Shown piece after piece: positions 18,174 through 26,916 of a stretch of 64,000 nt of DNA (positions within the stretch are counted from its first letter, which is position 1; each line of letters starts with the position of its first letter). The stretch comes from Pseudomonas crudilactis (lineage in GTDB: Bacteria; Pseudomonadota; Gammaproteobacteria; Pseudomonadales; Pseudomonadaceae): assembly GCF_013433315.1 (NCBI RefSeq), contig NZ_WXVV01000013.1:62001-126000 (forward strand). The letters run 5' to 3'. A program made the position numbers and the translations under genes. Under the pieces are notes generated by a model that had not been told where the DNA came from, did not search any database, and was given only the letters and a program-made list of their open reading frames with translations.

Positions 18174-18791
18174 ATGCGACCATTTTTCAAGACATGGCTA
18201 ACCATCTGCCTATTAATGCCACTGGCCGCCCACGCCACCAATCGTGAGCAACGTCTTCCCAACGTCAACGGCTTTACCCCTAAATCCCATGCTTCGGCTC
18301 CTTCGAGCAAAAGCAGCAAAAGCAAAACCACCACGCTGAGCAGCAAGAGCCACAGCAAGCTGGTGCCACCGATGGCGAGCAAGGAAAGCAGCAATGTGCT
18401 GAGCCGTGCGGTCAACGTCCTCGGTACACCTTATCGTTGGGGCGGCAGCAGCCCAAGTAAAGGTTTCGATTGCAGCGGTCTGGTGAAATACGCGTTCAAC
18501 GACGCCACGTTCGACCTGCCACGCACCTCGAACGCCATGGCCAGCGGCCACGGCGAGAAAGTCGAGCGTAAGGATCTGAAGCCGGGCGACCTGATTTTCT
18601 TCAACATCAAGAGCCGCCGGGTCAACCATGTTGCCATCTACCTGGGCAACGACCGCTTCATCCACGCCCCGCGTCGTGGCAAAGCGGTGAGCATCGATAC
18701 GCTGAACAAGCCGTACTGGCAGCAGCATTACGTGGTTGCCAAGCGGGTGTTGCCGAAAGAACAGAGCCAGATGCGCGTGGTTCAGCGCTGA
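18174..18791 (+). CDS. NlpC/P60 (C40) cell-wall peptidase
   Basis: A 205-residue secreted peptidase predicted to cut peptidoglycan stem peptides in the periplasm. There is a signal peptide (about 1-21, cut near AAHA-TN), a Ser/Lys-rich linker (about 35-70) and the NlpC/P60 domain with Cys100 (GFDCSGLVKYAF), His152 (VNHVAIYLG) and His164 (FIHAPRRG). All catalytic residues are present. The 248-bp upstream gap is AT-richer than average and includes TTATAA near 18136, a possible -10 region. It is monocistronic, convergent with pilT. Confidence 0.92.
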   Translation: MRPFFKTWLTICLLMPLAAHATNREQRLPNVNGFTPKSHASAPSSKSSKSKTTTLSSKSHSKLVPPMASKESSNVLSRAVNVLGTPYRWGGSSPSKGFDCSGLVKYAFNDATFDLPRTSNAMASGHGEKVERKDLKPGDLIFFNIKSRRVNHVAIYLGNDRFIHAPRRGKAVSIDTLNKPYWQQHYVVAKRVLPKEQSQMRVVQR

Positions 18792-18830
18792 GCTGACTGA
18801 TCCGGAATCAGCTCAAGCAGTACCGCCCTC

Positions 18831-18895
18831 TTCGCGAGCAAGCTCGCTCCCACATTGGAATGCATTTCCATGTGGGAGCGAGCCTGCTCGCGAAG
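18831..18895. repeat. REP pair, short conserved loop
   Basis: Arms at 18831-18854 and 18871-18894 around a loop reading ATTGGAATGCATTTCCA, itself nearly palindromic. The same loop core occurs in three other REP pairs in this window (45236, 47929 and 60941). Confidence 0.88.
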
Positions 18896-18923
18896 AGGCC
18901 GGTAATAGCGACACAAATCCCCC

Positions 18924-19958
18924 TCAAAAGTTATCCGGCGTACGCGCCTTCTCCCGCGCATGCTCGCGACTGATCAAGCCCTTGGTCAGCAGATCCTTCA
19001 GGCACATGTCCAGTGTCTGCATCCCCAACGCCCCCCCCGTCTGAATCGCCGAATACATCTGCGCCACCTTGTCCTCGCGGATCAGGTTACGGATCGCTGA
19101 CGTCCCCAGCATGATCTCGTGCGCCGCCACCCGACCGCCACCGATCTTCTTAATCAACGTCTGCGAGACCACCGCCAGTAACGACTCCGACAGCATCGAG
19201 CGCACCATCGACTTCTCGTCACCGGGGAATACGTCGACCACGCGGTCGATGGTTTTCGCCGCCGACGTGGTGTGCAAGGTGCCGAACACCAAATGCCCGG
19301 TCTCGGCAGCGGTCAGCGCCAGGCGAATGGTTTCCAGGTCACGCATCTCGCCAACCAGAATCACATCCGGGTCTTCGCGCAGCGCTGAACGCAAAGCCGT
19401 AGCGAAACTGCGGGTATCACGGTGAACCTCACGCTGATTGATCAGGCATTTGCGCGATTCGTGAACAAATTCAATCGGGTCTTCAATGGTTAGAATGTGG
19501 TGGTGGCGATGCGTATTGAGGTAATCGATCATCGCCGCCAACGTGGTCGACTTGCCGGAACCGGTCGGCCCGGTGACTAGCACCAGCCCACGCGGCGCAT
19601 CGGTAATCTTGCGGAAGACGTCGCCCATGGCGAGGTCTTCCATGCTCAACACTTTCGACGGAATGGTACGAAACACCGCCCCGGCGCCACGGTTCTGGTT
19701 GAAGGCGTTAACCCGAAAACGTGCGACACCTGGCACTTCGAAGGAAAAGTCGGTTTCCAGATGTTTCTCGAAGTCGACCCGCTGGGTGTCGTTCATGATG
19801 TCGTAGATCAATTCGTGCACTTGCTTGTGATCCAGCGCTGGCAGATTGATCCGCCGCACATCGCCATCGACACGGATCATCGGCGGCAGACCGGCCGACA
19901 GGTGCAGGTCGGAAGCTCCCTGTTTGGCGCTGAAGGCCAGCAGTTCAGTGATATCCAT
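18924..19958 (-). CDS. pilT: PilT, type IV pilus retraction ATPase
   Basis: A 344-residue hexameric ATPase that depolymerises type IV pili at the inner membrane. Walker A (VTGPTGSGKSTT), the Asp box (ILTIEDPIEFVH), Walker B (DPDVILVGEMRD), the His box (GHLVFGTLHTTSA) and the retraction-specific AIRNLI motif are all present. I use ATG at 19958 (MDITELLAFSAKQGASDLHL), the family start, not 19970. It is divergent from yggS with 56 bp between. It completes the twitching apparatus together with the Pil-Chp genes 8 kb away. Confidence 0.96.
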   Translation of the reverse strand: MDITELLAFSAKQGASDLHLSAGLPPMIRVDGDVRRINLPALDHKQVHELIYDIMNDTQRVDFEKHLETDFSFEVPGVARFRVNAFNQNRGAGAVFRTIPSKVLSMEDLAMGDVFRKITDAPRGLVLVTGPTGSGKSTTLAAMIDYLNTHRHHHILTIEDPIEFVHESRKCLINQREVHRDTRSFATALRSALREDPDVILVGEMRDLETIRLALTAAETGHLVFGTLHTTSAAKTIDRVVDVFPGDEKSMVRSMLSESLLAVVSQTLIKKIGGGRVAAHEIMLGTSAIRNLIREDKVAQMYSAIQTGGALGMQTLDMCLKDLLTKGLISREHAREKARTPDNF

Positions 19959-20014
19959 AGCGCTCCTCAATTCCAGTAGAATGCCGCGAACCTTCAGACC
20001 GCTGGCGCCTCTTG

Positions 20015-20701
20015 ATGTCCACGATAGCAGACAACATTCAACTGGTTAGTTCGCGCATCCAGGCAGCGATCCAAGCCGCAACCCGCCCTGAAAACAGCGT
20101 TCAATTACTCGCCGTCAGTAAAACCAAACCCGCCGAAGCCCTGCGCGAAGCGTATGCCGCCGGCCTGCGCGACTTTGGCGAGAACTATCTGCAGGAAGCC
20201 TTGAGCAAACAGCTCGAACTGGCGGATCTGCCCTTGATCTGGCACTTCATCGGCCCCATTCAATCGAACAAGACTCGTGCGATTGCCGAGCATTTCGACT
20301 GGGTGCACTCCGTGGATCGCCTGAAAATCGCTCAACGTCTGTCCGAACAGCGCCCGGCCGAGCTGCCGCCGCTGAACATCTGCATTCAGGTCAACGTCAG
20401 CGGTGAGGCGAGTAAATCCGGCTGCACGCCTGACGATCTGCCGGCATTGGCCGCTGCCATCAGCGCTTTGCCGCGCCTGAAACTGCGCGGCTTGATGGCG
20501 ATTCCGGAGCCAACCGACGACCGCGCCGAACAGGACGCGGCCTTCGCCGCCGTGCAGAAATTGCAGGCGAGCCTCGATTTGCCGCTCGACACACTTTCCA
20601 TGGGCATGAGCCACGACCTCGAGTCGGCCATTGCCCAAGGCGCCACCTGGGTGCGTATCGGTACGGCCCTGTTTGGCGCCCGCGACTATTCCCAATCTTG
20701 A
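20015..20701 (+). CDS. yggS: YggS/PLPBP family PLP-homeostasis protein
   Basis: A 228-residue TIM-barrel protein that binds pyridoxal 5'-phosphate through Lys36 (LLAVSKTKP). It is not an enzyme with a known reaction; the family buffers cellular PLP and affects amino acid pools. Signatures HFIGPIQSNKTRAIA and SMGMSHDLESAIAQGATWVRIG are intact. ATG at 20015 is preferred over the TTG at 20012. It lies 23 bp before proC, an association that is widely conserved. Confidence 0.94.
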   Translation: MSTIADNIQLVSSRIQAAIQAATRPENSVQLLAVSKTKPAEALREAYAAGLRDFGENYLQEALSKQLELADLPLIWHFIGPIQSNKTRAIAEHFDWVHSVDRLKIAQRLSEQRPAELPPLNICIQVNVSGEASKSGCTPDDLPALAAAISALPRLKLRGLMAIPEPTDDRAEQDAAFAAVQKLQASLDLPLDTLSMGMSHDLESAIAQGATWVRIGTALFGARDYSQS

Positions 20702-20724
20702 ACGTTTCCAGATAAGGACCACAC

Positions 20725-21543
20725 ATGAGCAACACACGTATTGCGTTTATCGGTGCGGGCAACATGGCGGCCAGTTTGATTGGCGGCCTGCGCGCCAAAG
20801 GTCTGGAAGCTGCCCACATCCGTGCCAGCGATCCGGGCGAAGAAACTCGCGCCAGGGTCAGCGCTGAACACGGCATCGAGACCTTTGCCGACAACGCGCA
20901 GGCCATCGACGGCTTCGATGTGATCGTACTGGCCGTCAAGCCGCAGGCGATGAAAGCCGTGTGCGAGGCAATTCGCCCAAGCCTGCAACCCAATCAACTG
21001 GTGGTTTCCATCGCGGCGGGCATCACCTGCGCGAGCATGACCGCCTGGCTCGGCGAGCAGCCGATTGTGCGCTGCATGCCCAACACCCCGGCGCTGCTGC
21101 GTCAGGGCGTCAGCGGTTTGTATGCAACCAGTGAAGTGACCGCCGAGCAACGTCAGCAAGCTGAAGAGCTGCTGTCCGCCGTCGGCATTGCCCTGTGGCT
21201 GAGTGAAGAACAGCAACTGGACGCCGTCACCGCCGTGTCCGGTTCCGGCCCTGCCTACTTCTTCCTGCTGATCGAAGCCATGACCGCCGCCGGCGTCAAA
21301 CTCGGCCTGCCGAAAGACGTCGCAGAACAACTGACCCTGCAAACGGCGCTGGGCGCCGCGCACATGGCGGTTTCCAGCGATGTCGACGCGGCCGAACTGC
21401 GCCGCCGCGTGACCTCGCCAAACGGCACCACAGAAGCCGCGATCAAATCATTCCAGGCCAATGGCTTTGAAGCCCTGGTCGAAACCGCACTCGGCGCCGC
21501 CGCGCACCGCTCGGCCGAAATGGCCGAACAACTGGGCAAATAA
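20725..21543 (+). CDS. proC: Pyrroline-5-carboxylate reductase
   Basis: A 272-residue NAD(P)H-dependent reductase making proline from pyrroline-5-carboxylate. Rossmann motif FIGAGNMAASLIGGL at the N-terminus, then VRCMPNTPALLRQGVSGLY, and the C-terminal P5CR signature (AVSGSGPAYFF, LRRRVTSPNGTTEAAI). It has a good AAGGA-type site upstream and is followed 10 bp later by yggT. Confidence 0.96.
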   Translation: MSNTRIAFIGAGNMAASLIGGLRAKGLEAAHIRASDPGEETRARVSAEHGIETFADNAQAIDGFDVIVLAVKPQAMKAVCEAIRPSLQPNQLVVSIAAGITCASMTAWLGEQPIVRCMPNTPALLRQGVSGLYATSEVTAEQRQQAEELLSAVGIALWLSEEQQLDAVTAVSGSGPAYFFLLIEAMTAAGVKLGLPKDVAEQLTLQTALGAAHMAVSSDVDAAELRRRVTSPNGTTEAAIKSFQANGFEALVETALGAAAHRSAEMAEQLGK

Positions 21544-21553
21544 GGAGCCTTAC

Positions 21554-22144
21554 ATGATTGGATTGAACACTGCAGCGGTTTACGTGCTGCAAACCCTCGG
21601 CAGCCTGTACCTGCTGATCGTGCTGCTGCGCTTCGTCCTGCAACTGGTACGGGCAAACTTCTACAACCCGCTGTGCCAGTTCATAGTTAAAGCCACCCAG
21701 CCGCTGCTCAAACCACTGCGCCGGATCATTCCGAGCATGTTCGGGCTCGACATGTCGTCGCTGGTGCTGGCGATTCTGGTGCAACTGGCGCTGATGGCCC
21801 TGACCCTGCTGTTGACTTACGGCACCACCGGCAATCCGCTGCAACTGTTTATCTGGTCGCTGATCGGCGTGACCGCGCTGTTCCTGAAGATCTTCTTCTT
21901 CGCCCTGATCATCAGCGTGATCCTCTCGTGGGTCGCGCCGGGCAGCCACAATCCGGGCGCTGAGCTGGTCAACCAGATCTGCGAGCCGGCGCTGGCGCCG
22001 TTCCGCAAGTTCCTGCCGAATCTTGGCGGTCTGGACCTGTCGCCGATCTTCGCCTTCCTCGCGCTGAAGCTGATCGACATGCTGGTGATTAACAATCTGG
22101 CGGCGATGACGATGATGCCGGAAATCCTCCGTCTGCTGATGTGA
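21554..22144 (+). CDS. yggT: YggT family membrane protein
   Basis: A 196-residue inner-membrane protein with two YggT repeats, each a pair of membrane segments around a Pro-rich motif (NPLCQFIVKATQPLLKPLRR and NQICEPALAPFRKFLP). In plants and cyanobacteria relatives act in cytochrome or nucleoid assembly; the bacterial function is not settled. The start is ATG at 21554, preceded by AAGGAG. Its ATGTGA end overlaps the GTG start of the next gene. Confidence 0.92.
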   Translation: MIGLNTAAVYVLQTLGSLYLLIVLLRFVLQLVRANFYNPLCQFIVKATQPLLKPLRRIIPSMFGLDMSSLVLAILVQLALMALTLLLTYGTTGNPLQLFIWSLIGVTALFLKIFFFALIISVILSWVAPGSHNPGAELVNQICEPALAPFRKFLPNLGGLDLSPIFAFLALKLIDMLVINNLAAMTMMPEILRLLM

Positions 22145-22437
22145 GCTGGTTTCGATGGGACGGTGACGACTTGATCCTCGAGTGTCACCTGCAACCGGCA
22201 GCCCGCAGCGATGACTTCGCCGGGCTGCACGGCGATCGTCTGAAGATTCGTTTAACCGCACCGCCGGTTGAGGGCAAGGCCAATGCTTATCTGCTGGGCT
22301 TTCTGGCCAAGGCGTTTGGGGTGTCCAAGAGCCAGGTCAGTTTGCTCAGTGGCGAGTTGAACCGGCAGAAGCGGGTGAAGATTTGTTCGCCGAAGAAGTT
22401 GCCGGATTTGCCGGGGTTGGTTGGGCGCTTGTCTTGA
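22141..22437 (+). CDS. yggU: DUF167/YggU family protein
   Basis: A 98-residue soluble protein of unknown function, starting at GTG 22141 within the yggT stop. The signature LTAPPVEGKANAYLLGFLAK and the basic C-terminal half (GVSKSQVSLLSGELNRQKRV) are typical of the family. It closes the yggS-proC-yggT-yggU operon and is followed by the tandem-repeat element. Confidence 0.92.
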   Translation: MSWFRWDGDDLILECHLQPAARSDDFAGLHGDRLKIRLTAPPVEGKANAYLLGFLAKAFGVSKSQVSLLSGELNRQKRVKICSPKKLPDLPGLVGRLS

Positions 22438-22455
22438 TTTTGGCGGCGTCTGCGC

Positions 22456-22812
22456 CCCTCACCCCAGCCCTCTCCCCATGGAGAGGGAGCCGATTTGGGT
22501 GGTTTTCAAAACCTGAGTTCGACTCGATAGATCAGGTCGGCGTATCTCGAACATCCACCCCAGTCAGTCCCCTCTTCCTCCGGGAGAGGGAGCCGATTTG
22601 GGTGGTTTTCAAAACCTGAGTTCGACTCGATAGATCAGGTCGGCGTATCTCGAACATCCACCCCGGTCAGTCCCCTCTTCCTCCGGGAGAGGGAGCCGAT
22701 TTTGGTGGTTTTCAAGGCCTGAGTTCGACTCGATAGATCAGGTCGGCGTAGTTCAAAAGAACACCTCGGTCAGTCCCCTCTCCCTCCGGGAGAGGGCTAG
22801 GGTGAGGGCCGC
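22456..22812. repeat. Inverted-repeat element, copy 2 (expanded)
   Basis: Bounded by CCCCTCACCCCAGCCC on the left and GGGCTAGGGTGAGGG on the right, the same inverted ends as the element at 88-291. The interior has been enlarged by three direct tandem units. It is non-coding. Confidence 0.7.
22481..22789. repeat. Three 103-bp tandem repeats
   Basis: Units start at 22481, 22584 and 22687, each beginning GAGAGGGAGCCGATTT and each containing TGAGTTCGACTCGATAGATC and a copy of CAGTCAGTCCCCTCT (first) or GGTCAGTCCCCTCT. The first two are nearly identical; the third has a few changes (GATTTTGG, CAAGGCC, GTAGTTCAAAAGAACACC). Within each unit, AGTTCGACTCGA is partly self-complementary. Confidence 0.92.
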
Positions 22813-22870
22813 TTGCCGCTAACCCCCCCGGTCTTTAGACTTACGCCTCATTTCAACGAGAGCAGGGTCG

Positions 22871-24010
22871 ATGCCAACTGCCTTTCCCCCCGATTCTGTT
22901 GGTCTGGTGACGCCGCAAACCGCGCACTTCAGCGTTCCGCTGGCGCTGGCCTGTGGCCGTTCGCTGGCCGCCTATGACCTGATCTACGAAACCTACGGCA
23001 CGCTGAACGCGCAAGCGAGCAACGCCGTGCTGATTTGCCACGCCTTGTCCGGCCATCACCACGCCGCCGGCTATCACAGCGTCGACGACCGCAAGCCCGG
23101 TTGGTGGGACAGCTGCATCGGCCCCGGCAAACCGATCGACACCAACAAATTCTTCGTGGTCAGCCTGAACAACCTCGGCGGCTGCAACGGCTCCACCGGC
23201 CCGAGCAGCATCAACCCGGAGACCGGCAAACCGTTCGGCGCCGACTTCCCGGTGCTTACCGTGGAAGACTGGGTGCACAGCCAGGCACGTCTCGCTGACC
23301 TGCTCGGCATCGGCCAGTGGGCAGCGGTGATTGGCGGCAGCCTTGGCGGCATGCAGGCGTTGCAATGGACCATCACCTATCCGGATCGCGTGCGTCACTG
23401 CCTGGCCATCGCCTCGGCACCGAAGCTGTCGGCGCAGAACATCGCCTTCAACGAAGTGGCGCGTCAGGCAATCCTGACCGATCCGGAATTCCACGGCGGT
23501 TCGTTCCAGGAAGCCGGCGTGATCCCCAAGCGCGGCTTGATGCTGGCGCGCATGGTTGGGCACATCACCTACCTGTCCGACGATTCGATGGGCGAGAAAT
23601 TCGGCCGTGGCCTGAAGAGCGAGAAACTCAACTACGACTTCCACAGTGTCGAGTTTCAGGTTGAAAGCTACCTGCGTTATCAGGGCGAAGAGTTCTCCGG
23701 ACGCTTCGACGCCAACACCTATCTGTTGATGACCAAGGCACTGGATTACTTCGATCCGGCGGCGAACTTCGACGATAACCTGGCAAAAACCTTTGAAAAC
23801 GCCACGGCCAAGTTCTGCGTGATGTCATTCACCACCGATTGGCGTTTCTCCCCTGCCCGTTCGCGGGAACTGGTGGATGCGCTGATGGCGGCGCGCAAAG
23901 ACGTCAGTTATCTGGAAATCGATGCGCCGCAGGGCCACGACGCCTTCCTGATTCCGATCCCGCGCTACTTGCAGGCGTTCGGCAATTACATGAACCGCAT
24001 CACGCTGTGA
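22871..24010 (+). CDS. metX: Homoserine O-acyltransferase (probably succinyltransferase)
   Basis: A 379-residue alpha/beta-hydrolase-fold enzyme that activates homoserine for methionine synthesis. Nucleophile Ser157 (VIGGSLGGMQALQW) and the C-terminal His in APQGHDAFLI are in place, with NNLGGCNGSTGPSSINP after the oxyanion region. MetX-fold enzymes were first named acetyltransferases, but those of Pseudomonas are reported to use succinyl-CoA; sequence inspection alone does not decide this. metW follows 7 bp later. Confidence 0.94.
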   Translation: MPTAFPPDSVGLVTPQTAHFSVPLALACGRSLAAYDLIYETYGTLNAQASNAVLICHALSGHHHAAGYHSVDDRKPGWWDSCIGPGKPIDTNKFFVVSLNNLGGCNGSTGPSSINPETGKPFGADFPVLTVEDWVHSQARLADLLGIGQWAAVIGGSLGGMQALQWTITYPDRVRHCLAIASAPKLSAQNIAFNEVARQAILTDPEFHGGSFQEAGVIPKRGLMLARMVGHITYLSDDSMGEKFGRGLKSEKLNYDFHSVEFQVESYLRYQGEEFSGRFDANTYLLMTKALDYFDPAANFDDNLAKTFENATAKFCVMSFTTDWRFSPARSRELVDALMAARKDVSYLEIDAPQGHDAFLIPIPRYLQAFGNYMNRITL

Positions 24011-24017
24011 GAAAGCC

Positions 24018-24638
24018 ATGAGAGCTGATCTGGAAATCATCCAGGAATGGATCCCCGCCGGCAGCCGCGTCCTCGACCTCGGTTGCGGTGACGGCGAGCT
24101 GCTGACCTGGCTGCGCGACAACAAGAACGTCACCGGTTATGGCCTGGAAAACGACGCCGACAACATCGCCCAGTGCGTGGCCAAAGGCGTCAACGTCATC
24201 GAGCAGGACCTGGACAAGGGGCTGGGCAACTTCGCCAGCAACAGTTTCGACATCGTCGTCATGACTCAGGCCCTGCAAGCCGTGCATTACCCGGACAAGA
24301 TCCTCGACGAAATGCTCCGGGTCGGCCGCCAGTGCATCATCACTTTCCCCAACTTCGGCCACTGGCGCTGCCGCTGGTACCTGGCGAGCAAGGGCCGCAT
24401 GCCGGTTTCCGAGTTCCTGCCGTACACCTGGTACAACACGCCGAACATCCACTTCTGCACCTTCGAAGACTTTGAAGAACTTTGTCGCGAACGTGATGCG
24501 AAGGTCATTGATCGGCTTGCCGTGGATCAACAGCACCGTCACGGGTGGGCCAGTAAGCTATGGCCTAATCTGTTAGGTGAGATTGGTATCTACCGCGTCA
24601 GCAGCCCGCAGCTTGCAGACCACAAAGTCGCGGTCTGA
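24018..24638 (+). CDS. metW: MetW, methionine biosynthesis protein
   Basis: A 206-residue protein with a class I SAM-methyltransferase fold (VLDLGCGDGELL near residue 20, then DIVVMTQALQAVHYPD). In proteobacteria it is found next to metX and is needed with it for homoserine acylation; whether it methylates anything is unclear. HYPDKILDEMLRVGRQCIIT and NFGHWRCRWYL are family-specific. It is translated from the same transcript as metX. Confidence 0.94.
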   Translation: MRADLEIIQEWIPAGSRVLDLGCGDGELLTWLRDNKNVTGYGLENDADNIAQCVAKGVNVIEQDLDKGLGNFASNSFDIVVMTQALQAVHYPDKILDEMLRVGRQCIITFPNFGHWRCRWYLASKGRMPVSEFLPYTWYNTPNIHFCTFEDFEELCRERDAKVIDRLAVDQQHRHGWASKLWPNLLGEIGIYRVSSPQLADHKVAV

Positions 24639-24664
24639 ATCCCGTCATTTCGAGGAGCACGATC

Positions 24665-25099
24665 ATGGGTCGTTTAGCGTTGTTGTTATTGACTGCCTGC
24701 CTGAGCGCCAGCGCTCTGGCGGCCGACGTCATCAAGGGTGAGCGCAAGGAAACCTTTGGCGACGTCACGGTGCACTACAACACCTTCAACTCGACGTTCC
24801 TGCAACCGGACATCGCCAAGGCCGCGGAGCTGATCCGCAGCAAGAATCAGGGCGTGATCAATGTCTCGGTAATCAAGGACGGCAAACCGCTGGTCGCCAA
24901 CGTCACCGGCACGGTCAAAGACCTGACCAGCCAGAGCGTGCCGCTGAATTTCAAGCAAGTCACCGAGCAGGGTGCGATCTACTACATCGCCCAATATCCG
25001 GTGCCTCAGCAGGAAACCCGCACCTTTGAAATCAAGGTGCAGAACGGCGACAAGATCAACACCATCAATTTCAACCAAGAACTCTTTCCCGGCGAATGA
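24665..25099 (+). CDS. DUF4426 exported protein
   Basis: A 144-residue protein with a signal peptide (MGRLALLLLTACLSASALAA, cut near residue 19-20), so probably periplasmic. The mature part is a single beta-rich domain with the family features VHYNTFNSTFLQPDIAKAA and a KVQNGDKINTINFNQELF end. The function is unknown. The TGA stop overlaps the start of rdgB, placing it in the metXW-rdgB-hemW run. Confidence 0.88.
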   Translation: MGRLALLLLTACLSASALAADVIKGERKETFGDVTVHYNTFNSTFLQPDIAKAAELIRSKNQGVINVSVIKDGKPLVANVTGTVKDLTSQSVPLNFKQVTEQGAIYYIAQYPVPQQETRTFEIKVQNGDKINTINFNQELFPGE

Positions 25100-25692
25100 T
25101 GAACATCAAGCAGCTCGTACTGGCCAGCCATAACGCCGGCAAACTCAAAGAACTCCAGGCCATGCTCGGCGAATCGGTGCAACTGCGCTCGATTGGCGAG
25201 TGGAGCAAGGTCGAGCCGGAAGAAACCGGTCTGTCGTTCGTCGAGAACGCGATTCTCAAGGCGCGTAACGCCGCGCGTATTTCCGGGTTGCCGGCGCTGG
25301 CCGACGACTCCGGTCTGGCGGTGGATTTCCTTGGCGGTGCGCCGGGCATCTATTCGGCGCGTTATGCCGACGGCAAGGGCGATGCGGCAAACAACGCCAA
25401 ACTGCTCGACGCGCTGAAGGATGTGCCGGAAGCCGAGCGCGGCGCACAGTTTGTTTGCGTGCTGGCGCTGGTACGTCACGCCGATGACCCGTTGCCGATC
25501 CTCTGCGAAGGCCTGTGGCACGGGCGCATTCTGACGGCTGCCAGCGGCGAACACGGTTTCGGTTATGACCCGCTGTTTTGGGTACCGGAGCGTGACGTGT
25601 CCAGCGCCGAACTGAGCCCGGCGGACAAGAACCAGATCAGCCACCGCGCCCGAGCAATGGATCTGCTGCGCCAGCGTCTGGGCTTGAAATGA
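25096..25692 (+). CDS. rdgB: dITP/XTP pyrophosphatase
   Basis: A 198-residue house-cleaning NTPase of the HAM1 family that removes deaminated purine nucleotides (dITP, XTP). Motifs LVLASHNAGKLKEL, LADDSGLAVDFLGGAPGIYSAR (written as LADDSGLAVDFLGG and APGIYSAR) and the C-terminal SHRARAM are intact. Two ATGs in tandem (25096, 25099) could serve as the start. It overlaps both neighbours by 4 nt. Confidence 0.95.
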   Translation: MMNIKQLVLASHNAGKLKELQAMLGESVQLRSIGEWSKVEPEETGLSFVENAILKARNAARISGLPALADDSGLAVDFLGGAPGIYSARYADGKGDAANNAKLLDALKDVPEAERGAQFVCVLALVRHADDPLPILCEGLWHGRILTAASGEHGFGYDPLFWVPERDVSSAELSPADKNQISHRARAMDLLRQRLGLK

Positions 25693-26894
25693 CCCGTGAC
25701 TCTTCTGCGTCGTCGCTGATTGTCGGCGGCGCCGCTTCTTCGCCTCGGGCGCCGTTGCCGACGCTGCCGCCCTTGTCGCTGTACATCCACATCCCGTGGT
25801 GTGTGCGCAAATGCCCGTATTGCGATTTCAACTCGCACACCGCCAGCCCGGTATTGCCGGAACAGGAATACGTCGACGCGCTGCTGGCCGATCTCGATCA
25901 GGACCTGCACGCCGTTTACGGCCGCGAAATCAGCTCGATCTTCTTCGGTGGCGGTACGCCGAGCCTGTTCAGCGCCGAAGCGCTTGGCCGTTTGCTCGAA
26001 GGCGTCGAGCAGCGCATTCCGTTTGCCGACGACATCGAAATCACTCTGGAAGCCAACCCGGGCACCTTTGAACAAGAGAAGTTCGTCGCCTACCGCAAGC
26101 TGGGGATCAATCGGCTGTCGATCGGCATCCAGAGTTTCCAGCAGGAAAAGCTCCAGGCACTGGGCCGCATTCACAACGGTGACGAAGCCGTGCGCGCGGC
26201 GGGCATGGCGCGTCAGGCCGGGTTCGATAACTTCAACCTCGACTTGATGCACGGCTTGCCCGATCAATCGCTGGACGATGCCTTGAGCGATTTGCGCCAG
26301 GCTATAGAACTGAATCCGACGCACATTTCCTGGTATCAGCTGACACTGGAGCCGAACACGGTGTTCTGGAACCAGCCGCCAGTGCTGCCGGAAGACGACA
26401 CGCTGTGGGACATTCAAGAGGCTGGGCAGGCGCTGTTGGCCGAGCACGGTTACGCGCAATACGAAGTGTCGGCGTATGCCCAGGCCGCACGTCCGGCGCG
26501 GCATAACCTCAATTACTGGAGTTTCGGCGACTTCATCGGCATCGGCGCGGGCGCGCACGGCAAGCTCAGCCATCCGGACGGACGCATCGTTCGTACCTGG
26601 AAAACCCGTTTGCCAAAGGACTATCTCAACCCGGCAAAAAGCTTCCAGGCCGGCGAAAAAGCCCTGACCAACGACGAGATGCCGTTCGAGTTTCTGATGA
26701 ACGCCTTGCGCCTGACTGCCGGCGTCGAATCGCGCTTGTATCCGGAGCGCACTGGCCTGTCGCTGGAAAGCCTCGCCGAAGGCCGGGCAGCGGCAGAACA
26801 AAGCGGTCTGTTGCAGGTCGAACCGTCACGTCTGGTGGCCACCGAGCGCGGACAGCTGTTCCTCAACGACTTGCTGCAACAATTTCTGAACTGA
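25689..26894 (+). CDS. hemW: HemW radical SAM protein
   Basis: A 401-residue radical SAM protein, formerly annotated as oxygen-independent coproporphyrinogen oxidase. The [4Fe-4S] motif C38-x3-C42-x2-C45 (CVRKCPYCDF) lacks the extra Cys of HemN, so HemW, a heme chaperone, is the better call. FFGGGTPSLF and IGIQSFQQEKLQALGRIH follow. It has an N-terminal extension of about 25 residues rich in Ala and Pro. It overlaps rdgB by 4 nt. Confidence 0.94.
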   Translation: MTRDSSASSLIVGGAASSPRAPLPTLPPLSLYIHIPWCVRKCPYCDFNSHTASPVLPEQEYVDALLADLDQDLHAVYGREISSIFFGGGTPSLFSAEALGRLLEGVEQRIPFADDIEITLEANPGTFEQEKFVAYRKLGINRLSIGIQSFQQEKLQALGRIHNGDEAVRAAGMARQAGFDNFNLDLMHGLPDQSLDDALSDLRQAIELNPTHISWYQLTLEPNTVFWNQPPVLPEDDTLWDIQEAGQALLAEHGYAQYEVSAYAQAARPARHNLNYWSFGDFIGIGAGAHGKLSHPDGRIVRTWKTRLPKDYLNPAKSFQAGEKALTNDEMPFEFLMNALRLTAGVESRLYPERTGLSLESLAEGRAAAEQSGLLQVEPSRLVATERGQLFLNDLLQQFLN

Positions 26895-26916
26895 TTTCAG
26901 TGCTAAGGGAAAACGC

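Larger units (their letters stand above)
22438..22870. other. Gap between yggU and metX, filled by repeats
   Basis: 433 bp without a gene. Nearly all of it is the inverted-repeat element and its three 103-bp tandem units described in the next two entries. Only 22813-22870 remains for the metX leader; it ends with GAGAGCAGGGTCG before the ATG. I see no riboswitch-like structure here. Confidence 0.7.

Noticed and set aside
22481..22789. CRISPR array
   Set aside because: The repeats are 103 bp, directly adjacent and without spacers, and no cas genes are present.
22813..22870. SAM or SAH riboswitch before metX
   Set aside because: The gap is taken up by repeats and only about 60 nt remain; no suitable structure is seen.
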